From contig PBSY01000079.1 of the NCBI GenBank assembly GCA_002726915.1, positions 1 through 33,599 of the forward strand: DNA of 33,599 nt. Reading direction: 5' to 3'. The notes under the pieces were generated by a model. It saw only the letters and a program-made list of their open reading frames with translations. It ran no database searches and was not told the origin of the DNA. Within the stretch, counting starts at the first letter, position 1. Each line of letters begins with the position of its first letter. Made by a program: the position numbers and the translations under genes. Shown piece by piece: positions 1 through 9,690 of the stretch. The stretch is from Verrucomicrobiales bacterium (lineage in GTDB: Bacteria > Verrucomicrobiota > Verrucomicrobiia > Verrucomicrobiales > DEV007).

Positions 1-1
1 A

Positions 2-2146
2 AGAGCTCTTGTCTACCACCGTTCACAGCAAATTGAAAAAGCGCAGAATCTTATAGAGCAAATCAATGCGGATAAGGTCATGGGGGTCAATGCGTTGAGA
101 GAGGCTGTAGAAATACTGCTCAATTACCGGTTTATTGACCAGGCAGTTGACTTTCTCGCCCGGATCAATGTTCTTGAACCAGAAGACGTTTTTAGCTGGT
201 CGAGACGTTTGAGCCTGCTGGCAACCAAGGGCGAAGAATCCGAATTTCGGGAGGTAACAAGGGGGCTCATTCAGGGTGATGAAGGAGTGAGTCTTCACCC
301 AAACTCGGTGAGTCAATTAAACAGCCAATTGATTCAGTCATACTGGCGTTCGCTTGCACGGCTGTTTTCCTCGAATCAGATCGAGGGAACTCTGCCCCTT
401 TTGGCTTCGATAGAGCGCGAAGTTCAGCCCCTTGAGCAAAGAGCATGGGTAGAATGGACGAGATTTGTGGTTCTTGCAAAACTTGGACGACAGCCGGAAG
501 CAGACTCGGCTCGCAAACGCTTCGCTGAGATTGTCCGAGACGGGAGTCTTCACGAATTGCGTTTTCCTGACGGGTTGTCTCTTGAGGTAACTGCCGCTGC
601 AAATTTTCAATCTGAGCCGGCAGTAATCTCAGTTGATAAAGTAGGTGCCGAGACAGGATTCCTAACTAGTAAAGCTGAGCTAAGATGGGGATTTGAAGTC
701 CCTGATGGAAGTCGAATACGAACGTTTTGGAAGGGGGATGGAAGAGTGCTGGTGGTTGACGACTTCAACTCGGTTTATGGAGTCGATAGCAGTGAAGGAC
801 GGCTTCTCTGGAAGAAGGCAGGGTTATCGAAACGAGGAACGAAGAGGGGGCGCCCACCTTCATTTCGGGAATCACCTTTCGACACTGGGCTGGATAGCTA
901 TTCCGTTACGCCGGGTGAGCGCGCGCGGGTAGTCCATGGGTTTGCTGCGAAGAACGGTAGATTCTTTCTGGTCGAACAAGGGCAACTGAACTGTTACTCG
1001 ACCACTGATGGAGCGCTGCTTTGGTCTTCTGAAATACCTGTTTTGCCGCATTCAACGGCTTCCTCCAGTGATGAAGGTAATATTCTTGTTGTCTCGGATG
1101 AACTGGCTGTCGTTTTTCGTCCAGAATTACAAGCTGCTGCCAGTTATGACATTAACGGAGGCAAGCTGCGTTGGCTACACCAACCGAAGGTTACAGAAAC
1201 CAAAGCCAGCTGCATAAATTCACTCAATTCTGGCGCTCAGATTTCAAATGGTAGAGTCCTTCTCTATGGTGCAGAAGCTGAGATCCTAAACGCGGATACC
1301 GGCAAACAAATCTGGAGTGTGGATCCTGAGGGCTTGGCGATGCTTCCAGTAGATTTGAAGCGTGATCGAGGTGAAGAAATTTCAGAAGATGAAAATCTGA
1401 CAGAGCCGTTTGTTCGGGATTCCATCGAGGTTTTTGATGTGATTAATTCTACCCCGGAACTGTCAACTTCGCTCTTTTTTGAATCGCGTGAACTTGGTGC
1501 GATCGTCAGCCCGGCAGCCTATTGGGCATTTCGCCGGACTGAGTCACCGGAGCCATCCTTTGCCCACCTTGGAAAGGGACACCTCTGGCTCGGGCACGGG
1601 GATGTTATTCGAAAAATCCCAACCGACATTCCGGTTGGAAGCGATCAACTAAAGGGATCGGGGGCATTCGTGGGGGAAAACGGTTCACATGGTTGGTTCA
1701 TCAAAGGAGGCATCCTCTACCATACTGACTTTGTGCGAAGCCGGACCTATGCGATTGAAGTAGCAGATTTAGGAGCTAAAGATTCAATTCGCGCGATAAT
1801 GGTCGAAAACCAAGTGGTGGCAAGGGGAACGCGAGGATTTAAAGTGATCAACGCCTTGACCGGCAGAGTCGTCGGGCAAGCAGACTGGAGCGAGGATGTC
1901 TTGGATTATCTCGCATTGTCCAATGTCGATCTATCGGCAGATTCAGATGATAGCTTTCTCACTTGGAAAGGGCGCATCACAACGAGCGGGCCAAGGGCTT
2001 CACTCATTTGTCGTCCCCTCAATGACATCGTTGAGGATGGCCTGTATTTAACCAGCTTTCAGGAACGTGTCTTGATCTGCTTGGAGGCTTCTGGAGAAAG
2101 AGCTGTCGAAAAAGATCAGCCGAATCTCAAGACGGAAAATCGATAG
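2..2146 (+). CDS. PQQ-type beta-propeller protein with helical N-terminus (5' partial)
   Basis: The reading frame is open back to base 2, so the true start lies before the window; an internal ATG at 80 is probably not the start. The visible N-terminal part (about 190 residues) is helical and TPR-like, with paired amphipathic helices. The rest contains repeated blades of the PQQ/quinoprotein type, each ending in a pattern such as 'SSEGRLLWKK', 'TTDGALLWSS', 'INGGKLRWLH' or 'ADTGKQIWSV'. Such propellers act as protein-interaction platforms or bind PQQ, but I see no dehydrogenase signature, so an enzymatic role is not supported. The stop is 3 bases before the DUF58 gene, so it is probably the upstream member of the same operon. 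Its role next to the VWA proteins is unknown; a scaffold or sensing role is only a guess. Confidence 0.75.
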   Translation, partial: RALVYHRSQQIEKAQNLIEQINADKVMGVNALREAVEILLNYRFIDQAVDFLARINVLEPEDVFSWSRRLSLLATKGEESEFREVTRGLIQGDEGVSLHPNSVSQLNSQLIQSYWRSLARLFSSNQIEGTLPLLASIEREVQPLEQRAWVEWTRFVVLAKLGRQPEADSARKRFAEIVRDGSLHELRFPDGLSLEVTAAANFQSEPAVISVDKVGAETGFLTSKAELRWGFEVPDGSRIRTFWKGDGRVLVVDDFNSVYGVDSSEGRLLWKKAGLSKRGTKRGRPPSFRESPFDTGLDSYSVTPGERARVVHGFAAKNGRFFLVEQGQLNCYSTTDGALLWSSEIPVLPHSTASSSDEGNILVVSDELAVVFRPELQAAASYDINGGKLRWLHQPKVTETKASCINSLNSGAQISNGRVLLYGAEAEILNADTGKQIWSVDPEGLAMLPVDLKRDRGEEISEDENLTEPFVRDSIEVFDVINSTPELSTSLFFESRELGAIVSPAAYWAFRRTESPEPSFAHLGKGHLWLGHGDVIRKIPTDIPVGSDQLKGSGAFVGENGSHGWFIKGGILYHTDFVRSRTYAIEVADLGAKDSIRAIMVENQVVARGTRGFKVINALTGRVVGQADWSEDVLDYLALSNVDLSADSDDSFLTWKGRITTSGPRASLICRPLNDIVEDGLYLTSFQERVLICLEASGERAVEKDQPNLKTENR

Positions 2147-2149
2147 TCC

Positions 2150-3073
2150 ATGGCAGAAAGACCGCTAACAGAATCAACCCATGATTTGTTCGACCCGGAT
2201 TTTCTGGATCGCCTTCGGGCAATTTTTCTTCGTCTGAAGAAGCGTAAACAACTTAAAAAGAAGGGGATTCAATCAACCACTGCGACTGGCTTCACTCGAG
2301 AATTTAAAGGATTTAGGCACTACACTCCCCGTGACGACTATCGAGCAATTGACTGGCAGCTTTTCGCACGCCTCGACCGCCTCTTTATTCGGCTTTACGA
2401 GGAGATTCAGGAACTTCATATCCATATCGTTGTGGACACGAGTGCTTCGATGAATCAGCCGTTTGTGGAGAAAAAACAAACCGCACAGAAGCTTGCAGTG
2501 GCTCTCGGCTACATGGGGCTCGTCGGTCACCATCGAGTTAGTCTCTATTCAACTGGTGAATCAGTCTCGGATCCAATCGCCCCGCTAAAAGGACAGAGTA
2601 ACTTTCAGCGGATTCTAGATTTTGCCAGTAGCCTGAAGTTTGAAGGTAAGACCAATCTCGAACAGGCATTTCAGGATTTTAGGCCAAGCCGCCGAAGATA
2701 CGGCATTATTTTCGTGATCTCTGACCTTTATGGTCGAGAAATTGATGAGGCTTCCAAGTCAATTAAGCATGCTAGCCTATGGCCGGGTGAGGTGCATTTT
2801 CTACAGGTTAGCCATCCGTGGGAGGAGGATCCTGATCTGGACGGTGAAATCGAGTTGCTCGATGTTGAAACGGGAGAATCGAGGAGGCTCTGGTTCACAC
2901 CTCGCGATCGGAAACGCTATCAGGATTGCTACCGGCAATTCTTGGAAGGGGTGGAGAGAGAATGTCAAGTTCGCCATATCGACTACCAGCGCTGGCGAAC
3001 TGATTACCCTTTTGACGATTTATTTCTCGACCTACTTTCACGAGGCTCTGCTTTAGGCGCAGGATTCTCATAA
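2150..3073 (+). CDS. DUF58 family protein with VWA-like fold
   Basis: This 307-residue protein has the DUF58 core around residues 55-69, where YTPRDDYRAIDW matches the family's Y-x(2)-GDDxRxIDW-type signature, followed by a VWA metal-ion-dependent adhesion site. The DxSxS motif is D96-S100 (DTSASM), a later Thr lies in 'EGKTNLEQAF' and a later Asp in 'FVISDLYG', so the metal site looks complete. DUF58 proteins are typically encoded beside MoxR AAA+ ATPases and BatA/BatB-like VWA proteins and are thought to work with them in maturation or stress functions at the membrane. There is no signal peptide and no clear membrane span. It sits 3 bases after the propeller gene and 12 bases before the BatA-like gene, so co-transcription is very likely. 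The MoxR partner is not in the window. Confidence 0.9.
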   Translation: MAERPLTESTHDLFDPDFLDRLRAIFLRLKKRKQLKKKGIQSTTATGFTREFKGFRHYTPRDDYRAIDWQLFARLDRLFIRLYEEIQELHIHIVVDTSASMNQPFVEKKQTAQKLAVALGYMGLVGHHRVSLYSTGESVSDPIAPLKGQSNFQRILDFASSLKFEGKTNLEQAFQDFRPSRRRYGIIFVISDLYGREIDEASKSIKHASLWPGEVHFLQVSHPWEEDPDLDGEIELLDVETGESRRLWFTPRDRKRYQDCYRQFLEGVERECQVRHIDYQRWRTDYPFDDLFLDLLSRGSALGAGFS

Positions 3074-3085
3074 CCGAATAAGTGG

Positions 3086-4939
3086 ATGCAGTTTCTTTCT
3101 CCACAGTTTCTTTTTTTAATTGGGCTTTCGGTGGTTCCGATAGCGCTCTACCTCTTCAGGCGCAAAACGAGGACCTTTGATGTTTCTACGTTGGTCTTCT
3201 TTAAGACGTTAGCCTTGGAGCACCAGGAGTCGGCTTGGCTTCGGCGGCTTAAGAAGCTGATCTCTTTGATCCTGACGCTTCTAATGCTGATCCTTCCTGT
3301 TTTTGTGCTGTCACGACTACTGCCAAATCAGGACGATTCGGAGAACCTTCGCTCGATCGTCATTCTTCTGGACCGTTCTGCTTCCATGGGGGTCAAAAAT
3401 GATTCTGGCGAGAGTCGACTCGATGAAGCTAAGCGCAGAATTCGGGCACGACTTGAACGTGTCCCAGAGGAAGTTGGAGTTTCGTTAGTCGCCTACGACG
3501 CCCGTCCCGAAGTGATACAGCCAAGGACATTGAGCCGCAGGGAATTGATCTCTCGTCTTGATGCATTGCGGGTTCAGTCGATCGCGGCCCGTCCCGAAGA
3601 GGGGCTCGAAACAGCTTCTCTTCTTGCTGGATTGGAGAGGCCGTCGGCAATCTGGCATGCAAGTGATCGCCTTTTCGATGATGAACTGAGCGATTCCGAA
3701 TGGTCTTTTCAGGAGCTCAATGTGGCCATGCCTGAAGTGAGCAATCCCGGCATCATCGGATTCCAACTTAGACCAGCTCCACTTCAGCACGCTGTTTATG
3801 AGGCTTATGTGCAGGTAGCTTTGAATGAAGCGGCAATAGAAGAGGCTACCGTGCGGGTTGAAATTTCGGTTGGGGGAGTGCCAAATCAGTATCGTGATGT
3901 CGATCTCAGCCCGGGCGACCGCGTTGGATTATCTTTTCGAGTCAATGGGGTGAGCCGCCAGATCCTGAAAGTGGAGTTGCAGAGCGAGTTCGACCGGTTC
4001 CTTCTTGATAACGAAATCGTGGTCCCTCTTCCAGAAGTAAGGCCAATACTCGCAGCCTGGATCCGCCCTGATGAAATGGAAGATCCTTATACTCGGCTTG
4101 CTCTCGCGGCAATTCAGGAATCGGGGCGCTTTGAACTGTTGAAAGGTAGTCCGGAAGCGTGGCCGTTATCGGAGGAAGTCGATGCAATTATTTTCGATGG
4201 CTGGCTACCTGAGGAATGGCCACAAACGATACCTGCAATCGTAATCAACCCGCCAGCGTCTTCTGGCCCAATAATTTCAAAGCGATTAAGCTCGCCAATT
4301 CCTTTTGATGAAATTCGCGTAGGAAATGCAAAGCATCCGCTTCTCTACCGAATTTCCACGGGGCGGATAGCGTTAACTCAGACCGTGCTTTTTGAAACCA
4401 CAAATACTTTGGAACCATTATGGTTTGCAGGTGACGAAACAATTCTCGCAGCAGGGGAAGTAAAGGGGCAGCGCTTGATTCTGATGGGCTTCTCTCCCGG
4501 GCTTTCCGAGAGATTACCTCTAACGGCCTCATTTCCCCTTTTGATTGGCAATGCGCTACTCTGGTGTGTTGAGGAGACCAGTGAGAGAGTGATGCCACCC
4601 GTATACGCTTCGGGTGACCTCGTTGAGGTTGAAGGCAATTCAGTCAACTGGCTCGAAGCTCGCTCTGCTGGTCTGAGAAATCGCAAAATCCCTCTTAATT
4701 CTGACGTTCTAATAATGGACCGGCCAGGCTACTGGGAGACAGATTCCGGTCAGAAGGGTGCTTCTTTTCTACTGAGCCCAAGTGAAACGAACCTGTCCGT
4801 TAAAAATTCTATCGCCAATGAAATGAGTTTTGGAGAGGAACGAACCGGAACGGCGAGCCTTAAGAGTTTGCTGCTGGTCACTTTGCTGATCATTCTATTC
4901 GCTGAATACTGGCTCTTACATCGTTTCGCTGTTTATTAA
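3086..4939 (+). CDS. BatA-like membrane protein with VWA domain
   Basis: The N-terminus is the BatA/aerotolerance-regulator type: a membrane span at about residues 7-24, the 'LYLFRRKTRTF' stretch, and a second span at about 57-77. A VWA domain follows with the DxSxS motif at D96-S100 (DRSAS). The rest of the VWA metal site is less canonical than in the flanking genes, since the usual TDG-type strand end reads 'IWHASDRL'. The middle is a beta-rich presumably periplasmic segment, and there is one more membrane span near the C-terminus (about 595-612). The 617-residue length is in the range of the long BatA-like proteins found in Planctomycetota and Verrucomicrobiota. The stop is followed by one base and then the next start, which suggests translational coupling. 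The function in this lineage is not established. Confidence 0.87.
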   Translation: MQFLSPQFLFLIGLSVVPIALYLFRRKTRTFDVSTLVFFKTLALEHQESAWLRRLKKLISLILTLLMLILPVFVLSRLLPNQDDSENLRSIVILLDRSASMGVKNDSGESRLDEAKRRIRARLERVPEEVGVSLVAYDARPEVIQPRTLSRRELISRLDALRVQSIAARPEEGLETASLLAGLERPSAIWHASDRLFDDELSDSEWSFQELNVAMPEVSNPGIIGFQLRPAPLQHAVYEAYVQVALNEAAIEEATVRVEISVGGVPNQYRDVDLSPGDRVGLSFRVNGVSRQILKVELQSEFDRFLLDNEIVVPLPEVRPILAAWIRPDEMEDPYTRLALAAIQESGRFELLKGSPEAWPLSEEVDAIIFDGWLPEEWPQTIPAIVINPPASSGPIISKRLSSPIPFDEIRVGNAKHPLLYRISTGRIALTQTVLFETTNTLEPLWFAGDETILAAGEVKGQRLILMGFSPGLSERLPLTASFPLLIGNALLWCVEETSERVMPPVYASGDLVEVEGNSVNWLEARSAGLRNRKIPLNSDVLIMDRPGYWETDSGQKGASFLLSPSETNLSVKNSIANEMSFGEERTGTASLKSLLLVTLLIILFAEYWLLHRFAVY

Positions 4940-4940
4940 T

Positions 4941-7562
4941 ATGGACTGGTTGTTGCCACAAACCCTGTTGCTTGCCATTCCGGCTCTCATCACCCTCCTT
5001 TGGGTCGATCGACGGTCCCGACATCCGATGCAGCGCGGACGACGACGCGCCCTGCTCGCAACTCGTGCGCTCATGATCATCCTAGCGCTTCTTGCGATTG
5101 CTTCTCCGGCCCGTTTGATCAAGTCGACCCAGCAAGCGGTCGTCTTTGTTTTGGATTACAGTCGCAGTGAGGGTGATTCCGGTATTCTTCGTGAATACGA
5201 GGCGGCTAGGGCAATCCGATCGTCGCTTCCTTCCGGAATTCCAATCGGCATTGTAGCGGCTGGATCCGAGCCTAAACTGATTCGCTATCCAGACACCGGA
5301 GAGATCAAGTATGAATCTGATTCGGCAAAGGAAATGCTCGAGAACATTGGTTCAGGAACCAACTATCAGAGGGCTGTAAAGCTGGCTGGTGGACTTTTCC
5401 CAGCAGGAACTTCCCGTCATATAATTATCGTTGGTGACGGAGTTGAAACGGAAGGATCTCTCAAGGAAGCGGCTAAAGAATCTTCGTTGGCGAAAATAAA
5501 ACTGCATGCTCTTGGGATTGCAGGAGAAGCCCAGCCTGATGTTAGGGTGAGTCGCTTGGAGAGCTCACAATCTAGATTGAGTGAGGGAGCGACTCTCGAA
5601 TTAGCTGCAACCGTTGAGAGCTCAATGTCAGGCCTAGCCAAGATTCGATTGTTTGAAAATGGCGTCGAAGTGGATACAAAAACTCTACCGATAAAATCTG
5701 GAGAAGTGCATACCGTTGGCTTTACTCGCTCGCCTGAGAAAAGAAATATCTACAACTATCGAGTGACTGTCGAGGGCTTTGAGGGCCGAGATTCCCTCCC
5801 AGAAAATAATGAGGCACTCGCGATCGTCGATGTTCGAGGAAAACCGCTTTTCCTCTACGTAGAGGGTGAGGAGGACCAAGCACGCTATCTGTCTGGCGCC
5901 ATGGAAAAAGAGGGGATTCGTTTAGAAACTCTCACTCCAAGTGCACTGCCGTCATCGCTGCAGCAGCTTGCTGGCTACGACGGCATTATCCTTTCTGATA
6001 TAGCGGCGCATCGCCTCGGCGATGTAAAAATGGATGCAATTCGCGATTACGTCGAGAAGCTTGGAGGGGGATTAGTCATGATCGGCGGAATGAATTCGTT
6101 TGGGGTAGGGGGATATTACCGAACGTCCATTGAAGAAATTTTACCGGTGAAGTTGAAAGCCCCCGATCAGGAGGAGTTGCAATCCTCTGCCCTTGCGCTT
6201 GTGATGGACCGTTCTGGCTCGATGTCGGGGCAGAAGATTGAAATCTGTAAATCGGCCGCGATTGCAACTGCTGAATTGCTATCTCCAGACGATTACATAG
6301 GCATCTATGCTTTCGATTCACAGGTGCACGAAATTGTTCCAATGACTAAGGTGACGTCAACCAGTGCAATCGCCAGTCAGATTGCACTGCTGGGATCAGG
6401 AGGGGGCACGAATATCTATCCTGGAATGGCTCTCGCAAGGGCGTCACTCAATGAAGTTAACGCGAAAATTCGGCATATGATCGTCCTGACCGATGGTCAG
6501 ACGTCCGGGCAGGGATATCAAACGCTAGCATCACAGTGTCATGCGGCAGGAATCACGATTTCGACGGTTGCCGTCGGGTCAGGTGCTCAAATTGGGCTAC
6601 TTCAATCAATTGCCGCTGCAGGAGGTGGGCAGAGTTACATCACGATGGATCCCACCGCTATAACGAGAATCTTCACCCAGGATACGATGACTCACACTGG
6701 TCGAATGATTCGGGAGGAAGCATTTGAGCCGAAGTTAGCTGAGCCTCACCCTATGTTGAAAGAGTGGAACGAAAGTTCGACACCCCCGCTTTTGGGCTAT
6801 GTAAAAACAAATCGCCGCGCTACTGCGCAGGTCCCTCTAGTAACCGATAAAGGCGATCCACTATTGGCACATTGGCGATACGGATTAGGAAAGGTCACAG
6901 CCTTTACCTCTGACTGTAAATCTCGCTGGGCAGCACTTTGGGTTTCAGACTGGGATGGCTATGCTCGTCTTTGGTCACAGATTCTGCGCGAGTCTGCGCG
7001 GCCTCCCCAAGGATTGAATATGGATTTACGGCTCGAGCAAGAAGGGAGTGAAGTCACAATGGTTGTCGATTTAATAGAAGATGCTGCAGCGCGAAAGAAC
7101 GGAGCTCGTGTCACCGCGGAGGTTTTTTATATCTCAGCATCAGCGCTTGGATCAGCAATGGATGAGGTGGCTAAAGTTGAACTAGAACAGGAGGGGCCAG
7201 GACTCTATGAAGCCAGCTTCAAACCCAAGGAGCCAGGAGCATATCTCGTTCGCTCACGGGCAGGGGCCCAACTGGTTAGTGCAGGCTATGTTTTCAATCC
7301 TTCTAACGAAGTCGCCACAGGGAAAGTGAACGAGGAAATATTGAAAACTGCTTGCGACCTAACTGGCGGAACTTTTCTCAATTCGTCAGCAGACGAACTA
7401 AAGCTGAGCGGTAGTGAAGTGGCTCGATATATTGAGCTGTGGCCCCTAATTTTGCTATGCCTTTTAGCCGTATTTTTCGCTGATTTGGCCATCCGTCGCT
7501 GGGAAAATGTGATGGGTCTCGTTGAGTATTTGACTCGTCCTCACCGCGTTTCAAAGAGCTGA
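4941..7562 (+). CDS. Membrane protein with two VWA domains and a glutamine amidotransferase-like domain
   Basis: This 873-residue protein starts with two membrane spans (about residues 5-22 and 40-56). A first VWA domain has DxSxS at D72-S76 (DYSRS) with 'GSGTNY' and 'IIIVGDG' completing the metal site. A class I glutamine amidotransferase-like Rossmann segment lies at about 300-400, with 'YDGIILSD' and 'GGGLVMIGG'. I see no catalytic Cys at the nucleophile elbow, so it is probably a non-catalytic domain. A second VWA domain follows with DxSxS at D423 (DRSGSM), 'GGGTNI' and 'IVLTDGQ'. A last membrane span is near residue 835-850. This architecture is typical of the third membrane gene of MoxR/DUF58/BatA-type clusters. 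The 3' end overlaps the convergent M50-like gene by 12 bases. Confidence 0.88.
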   Translation: MDWLLPQTLLLAIPALITLLWVDRRSRHPMQRGRRRALLATRALMIILALLAIASPARLIKSTQQAVVFVLDYSRSEGDSGILREYEAARAIRSSLPSGIPIGIVAAGSEPKLIRYPDTGEIKYESDSAKEMLENIGSGTNYQRAVKLAGGLFPAGTSRHIIIVGDGVETEGSLKEAAKESSLAKIKLHALGIAGEAQPDVRVSRLESSQSRLSEGATLELAATVESSMSGLAKIRLFENGVEVDTKTLPIKSGEVHTVGFTRSPEKRNIYNYRVTVEGFEGRDSLPENNEALAIVDVRGKPLFLYVEGEEDQARYLSGAMEKEGIRLETLTPSALPSSLQQLAGYDGIILSDIAAHRLGDVKMDAIRDYVEKLGGGLVMIGGMNSFGVGGYYRTSIEEILPVKLKAPDQEELQSSALALVMDRSGSMSGQKIEICKSAAIATAELLSPDDYIGIYAFDSQVHEIVPMTKVTSTSAIASQIALLGSGGGTNIYPGMALARASLNEVNAKIRHMIVLTDGQTSGQGYQTLASQCHAAGITISTVAVGSGAQIGLLQSIAAAGGGQSYITMDPTAITRIFTQDTMTHTGRMIREEAFEPKLAEPHPMLKEWNESSTPPLLGYVKTNRRATAQVPLVTDKGDPLLAHWRYGLGKVTAFTSDCKSRWAALWVSDWDGYARLWSQILRESARPPQGLNMDLRLEQEGSEVTMVVDLIEDAAARKNGARVTAEVFYISASALGSAMDEVAKVELEQEGPGLYEASFKPKEPGAYLVRSRAGAQLVSAGYVFNPSNEVATGKVNEEILKTACDLTGGTFLNSSADELKLSGSEVARYIELWPLILLCLLAVFFADLAIRRWENVMGLVEYLTRPHRVSKS

Positions 7563-8216
7563 AGATTTGGGGGGTAATACTTCTTTATCTTCGGAAGGCT
7601 CACAAGGAAAACGCCAACACAGAATCATCCCGAGCCCATCCGACCAAGAATGTTTTCCATCGGCGGAAAATGAAATTGGCAATAGATTTATGAACGAGCC
7701 TAAGAGAGCGGCAACAATCAAACTTTGAGTGGCAATAATCGGAATGTCGCTAGTTCGTTGAAGTAATGATTCTGGCCCAATGAAGCAGACGAGGGCTAAT
7801 GAAATGAGTAGTTCGACTCCTGGGCCGGCTGCGTAAATACAGAAGTGTTTCAATCGAGGAGCGATATAGTCGGTTTGCTGAGGAATTACAAACCCAGACA
7901 GAGGTATGCTACGAAACTCTATTAGTGTATGACCGATTTTGAAGCCGAACCTAAAGCGTCCCGAGCCAATGACGATAAGGGAAACTTTCCAACCCATTGC
8001 CCGGGCAATGGCGGCATGAGCAAACTCATGAATGACGAGAAGAAGAATCCATGCGGCTAGAAAGAAAGGCACGCTGAGCTTGCGAGGATTGTAGTCAGAA
8101 AACAAATCAATACTTAGGAACAGTCCAAAAACGAGTGATAAGACCACGATGACTCCCCACTCATTTGGGGTTTTCGGGCTACGCTCGGGAGGGTTTGTTA
8201 TCGGATTTTCCTCCAT
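7551..8216 (-). CDS. M50-like (site-2 protease family) membrane metalloprotease
   Basis: The 221-residue protein is hydrophobic and carries the zinc protease motif HEFAH (residues 63-67) inside a predicted membrane helix. The second M50-type metal motif is NLLP followed by DG (N177-P180, D186). Both parts of the intramembrane zinc site are therefore present, which supports an active enzyme. I see no PDZ or CBS domain, so it belongs with the short M50 proteins whose substrates are unknown. It starts 34 bases downstream of the stop of the CBS-domain gene, read in the same direction, so the two are probably one transcript. Its last 12 bases overlap the end of the convergent VWA gene. It could be a regulator of a membrane-bound factor, but nothing in the window identifies a substrate. 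Confidence 0.8.
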   Translation of the reverse strand: MEENPITNPPERSPKTPNEWGVIVVLSLVFGLFLSIDLFSDYNPRKLSVPFFLAAWILLLVIHEFAHAAIARAMGWKVSLIVIGSGRFRFGFKIGHTLIEFRSIPLSGFVIPQQTDYIAPRLKHFCIYAAGPGVELLISLALVCFIGPESLLQRTSDIPIIATQSLIVAALLGSFINLLPISFSADGKHSWSDGLGMILCWRFPCEPSEDKEVLPPKSSAL

Positions 8217-8250
8217 CGCCCTTTACTGCGGAAGTAGTCGTTGGCTTCTA

Positions 8251-9690
8251 TCAGTCTTTGTCCGTCTCGCTAGGCGTTCCGCCTTTGATCGCTTCCGTAG
8301 ATTCACTGTTAGCTGTTTGTCTCTCAACACGGAGGAACTGGACTTGGCGAATCGAACGCTCGTCAGCCTCTAATATGGTCGCGCGGTAGCCATCAAGTTC
8401 GATGATTTCGCCCGGTTCAGGGATCCTTCCCGCAATGCTTGTTAGGAATCCTCCAACAGTGCTAACGTCTCGATTTTCCAGATCCAATTGATCCACGTGG
8501 TCTTCCAATTCATGAAGCGGATAGCCGCCCTCAACAAGAAAAGAGCGCTCATCAACAAATTCGATTCCGGGAACCTCTTCTTCATCAAATTCATCATGAA
8601 TTTCGCCTACGACCTGATCTAAAACATCATCAAGCATGACAAGACCGACTGAACCACCAAACTCGTCGACGACCAATGCAATATGGGCACGTTTTGTGAG
8701 AAACACCTGAAGCATCTCATCGAGAGGCAGTTTTTCGGAAACCCTGATTAGATCTCGCTTTGCTGCGAAGAGATTCATTGACTCACGTTGCATCTCTCGA
8801 AGCAGATCCTTGATGTGGATTAAGCCAAGCGTTTTATCGAGATGCTTATCCACCAGTGGAAAGCGGGTATGCTTCGACTCGAGCGCGATATCGAGGTTTT
8901 CGCGGAAAGTGCGGTGGACGTTCAAAACGATCACTTCGCTTCGTGGAGTGAGAATATCTTTTACACTTAAGTCATTGAGTTCTAGTGTATTAGCGAGTAT
9001 TTTTTGCTCGGTAAGCGTAACTTCTTGAGCACGGCCGGTCTCCTCAACCAAATACCGCAGTTCATCGGCAGTGTGGTCAATTTGGGCAAAATCAACCGGC
9101 TCGAGCCGAAAAACAACCTTTAGGATGAGGTTGGATAGCTTCTCCACGAACCAAACCGGAATGGCGACAAGCAGGTAGAAAAAGCTCAAGGGCTGACTGC
9201 AGGTCATAGCGGTAGCGACGGGCCGCTGCGTGCCGAGCGCCTTGGGGAGGAGTTCTCCGATTACAAGGCTCAAAAGAGTAAGAACTGAGATTGAAAATAC
9301 AAAAGTTGCTATGCGGACCGCGACTAGGCTGATGCCTGTTGGCGCTAGCAGGGGATGCAGCCAGGTTGAAATCGTGGGCTCTCCGAGCGCGCCGAGAACA
9401 ATCCCTGAAGCTGTTATGCCGACCTGACATGCCGCGGAATAGATCCGCGAATTCTCGAGGAGCTTTAGAGACAGAGAAGCTCCGGCTTTCCCATTTGCCG
9501 CAGCTTCTTCAAGTTGGGGCGCGTGAACTCGACTCAGGGAAACATCAGCTGCAACCAAGAGAGCATTAAGAAGAACGAGGCCCAGCAAAATGAAAACTTG
9601 AATCCAAGGGCTCCAGAACTGGAACGAAGCCGTGAGCACAGGCTCGAGCGGAATATCAGCTACCAGCGGCAGAAGATCGATGGCGGTCAT
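8251..9690 (-). CDS. CNNM/CorC (HlyC/CorC) family protein with DUF21 and CBS pair
   Basis: The 479-residue product has the full CNNM-type layout. A short lead is followed by a DUF21/CNNM transmembrane domain (about residues 25-200, including 'LNALLVAADVSLSR' and 'VIGELLPKALG'). Next is a CBS pair (about 235-350, with 'VKDILTPRSEVIVL' and 'VVDEFGGSVGLVMLDDVLDQVVGEI') and a C-terminal CorC_HlyC domain (about 365-450, with 'STVGGFL'). Related proteins mediate or regulate magnesium and cobalt efflux at the inner membrane. The older haemolysin label for this family is misleading. The start is preceded by a 449-base gap shared with a divergent gene, so its promoter should lie just upstream of 9690 on the minus strand. 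It probably heads a two-gene operon with the M50-like protease. Confidence 0.88.
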   Translation of the reverse strand: MTAIDLLPLVADIPLEPVLTASFQFWSPWIQVFILLGLVLLNALLVAADVSLSRVHAPQLEEAAANGKAGASLSLKLLENSRIYSAACQVGITASGIVLGALGEPTISTWLHPLLAPTGISLVAVRIATFVFSISVLTLLSLVIGELLPKALGTQRPVATAMTCSQPLSFFYLLVAIPVWFVEKLSNLILKVVFRLEPVDFAQIDHTADELRYLVEETGRAQEVTLTEQKILANTLELNDLSVKDILTPRSEVIVLNVHRTFRENLDIALESKHTRFPLVDKHLDKTLGLIHIKDLLREMQRESMNLFAAKRDLIRVSEKLPLDEMLQVFLTKRAHIALVVDEFGGSVGLVMLDDVLDQVVGEIHDEFDEEEVPGIEFVDERSFLVEGGYPLHELEDHVDQLDLENRDVSTVGGFLTSIAGRIPEPGEIIELDGYRATILEADERSIRQVQFLRVERQTANSESTEAIKGGTPSETDKD

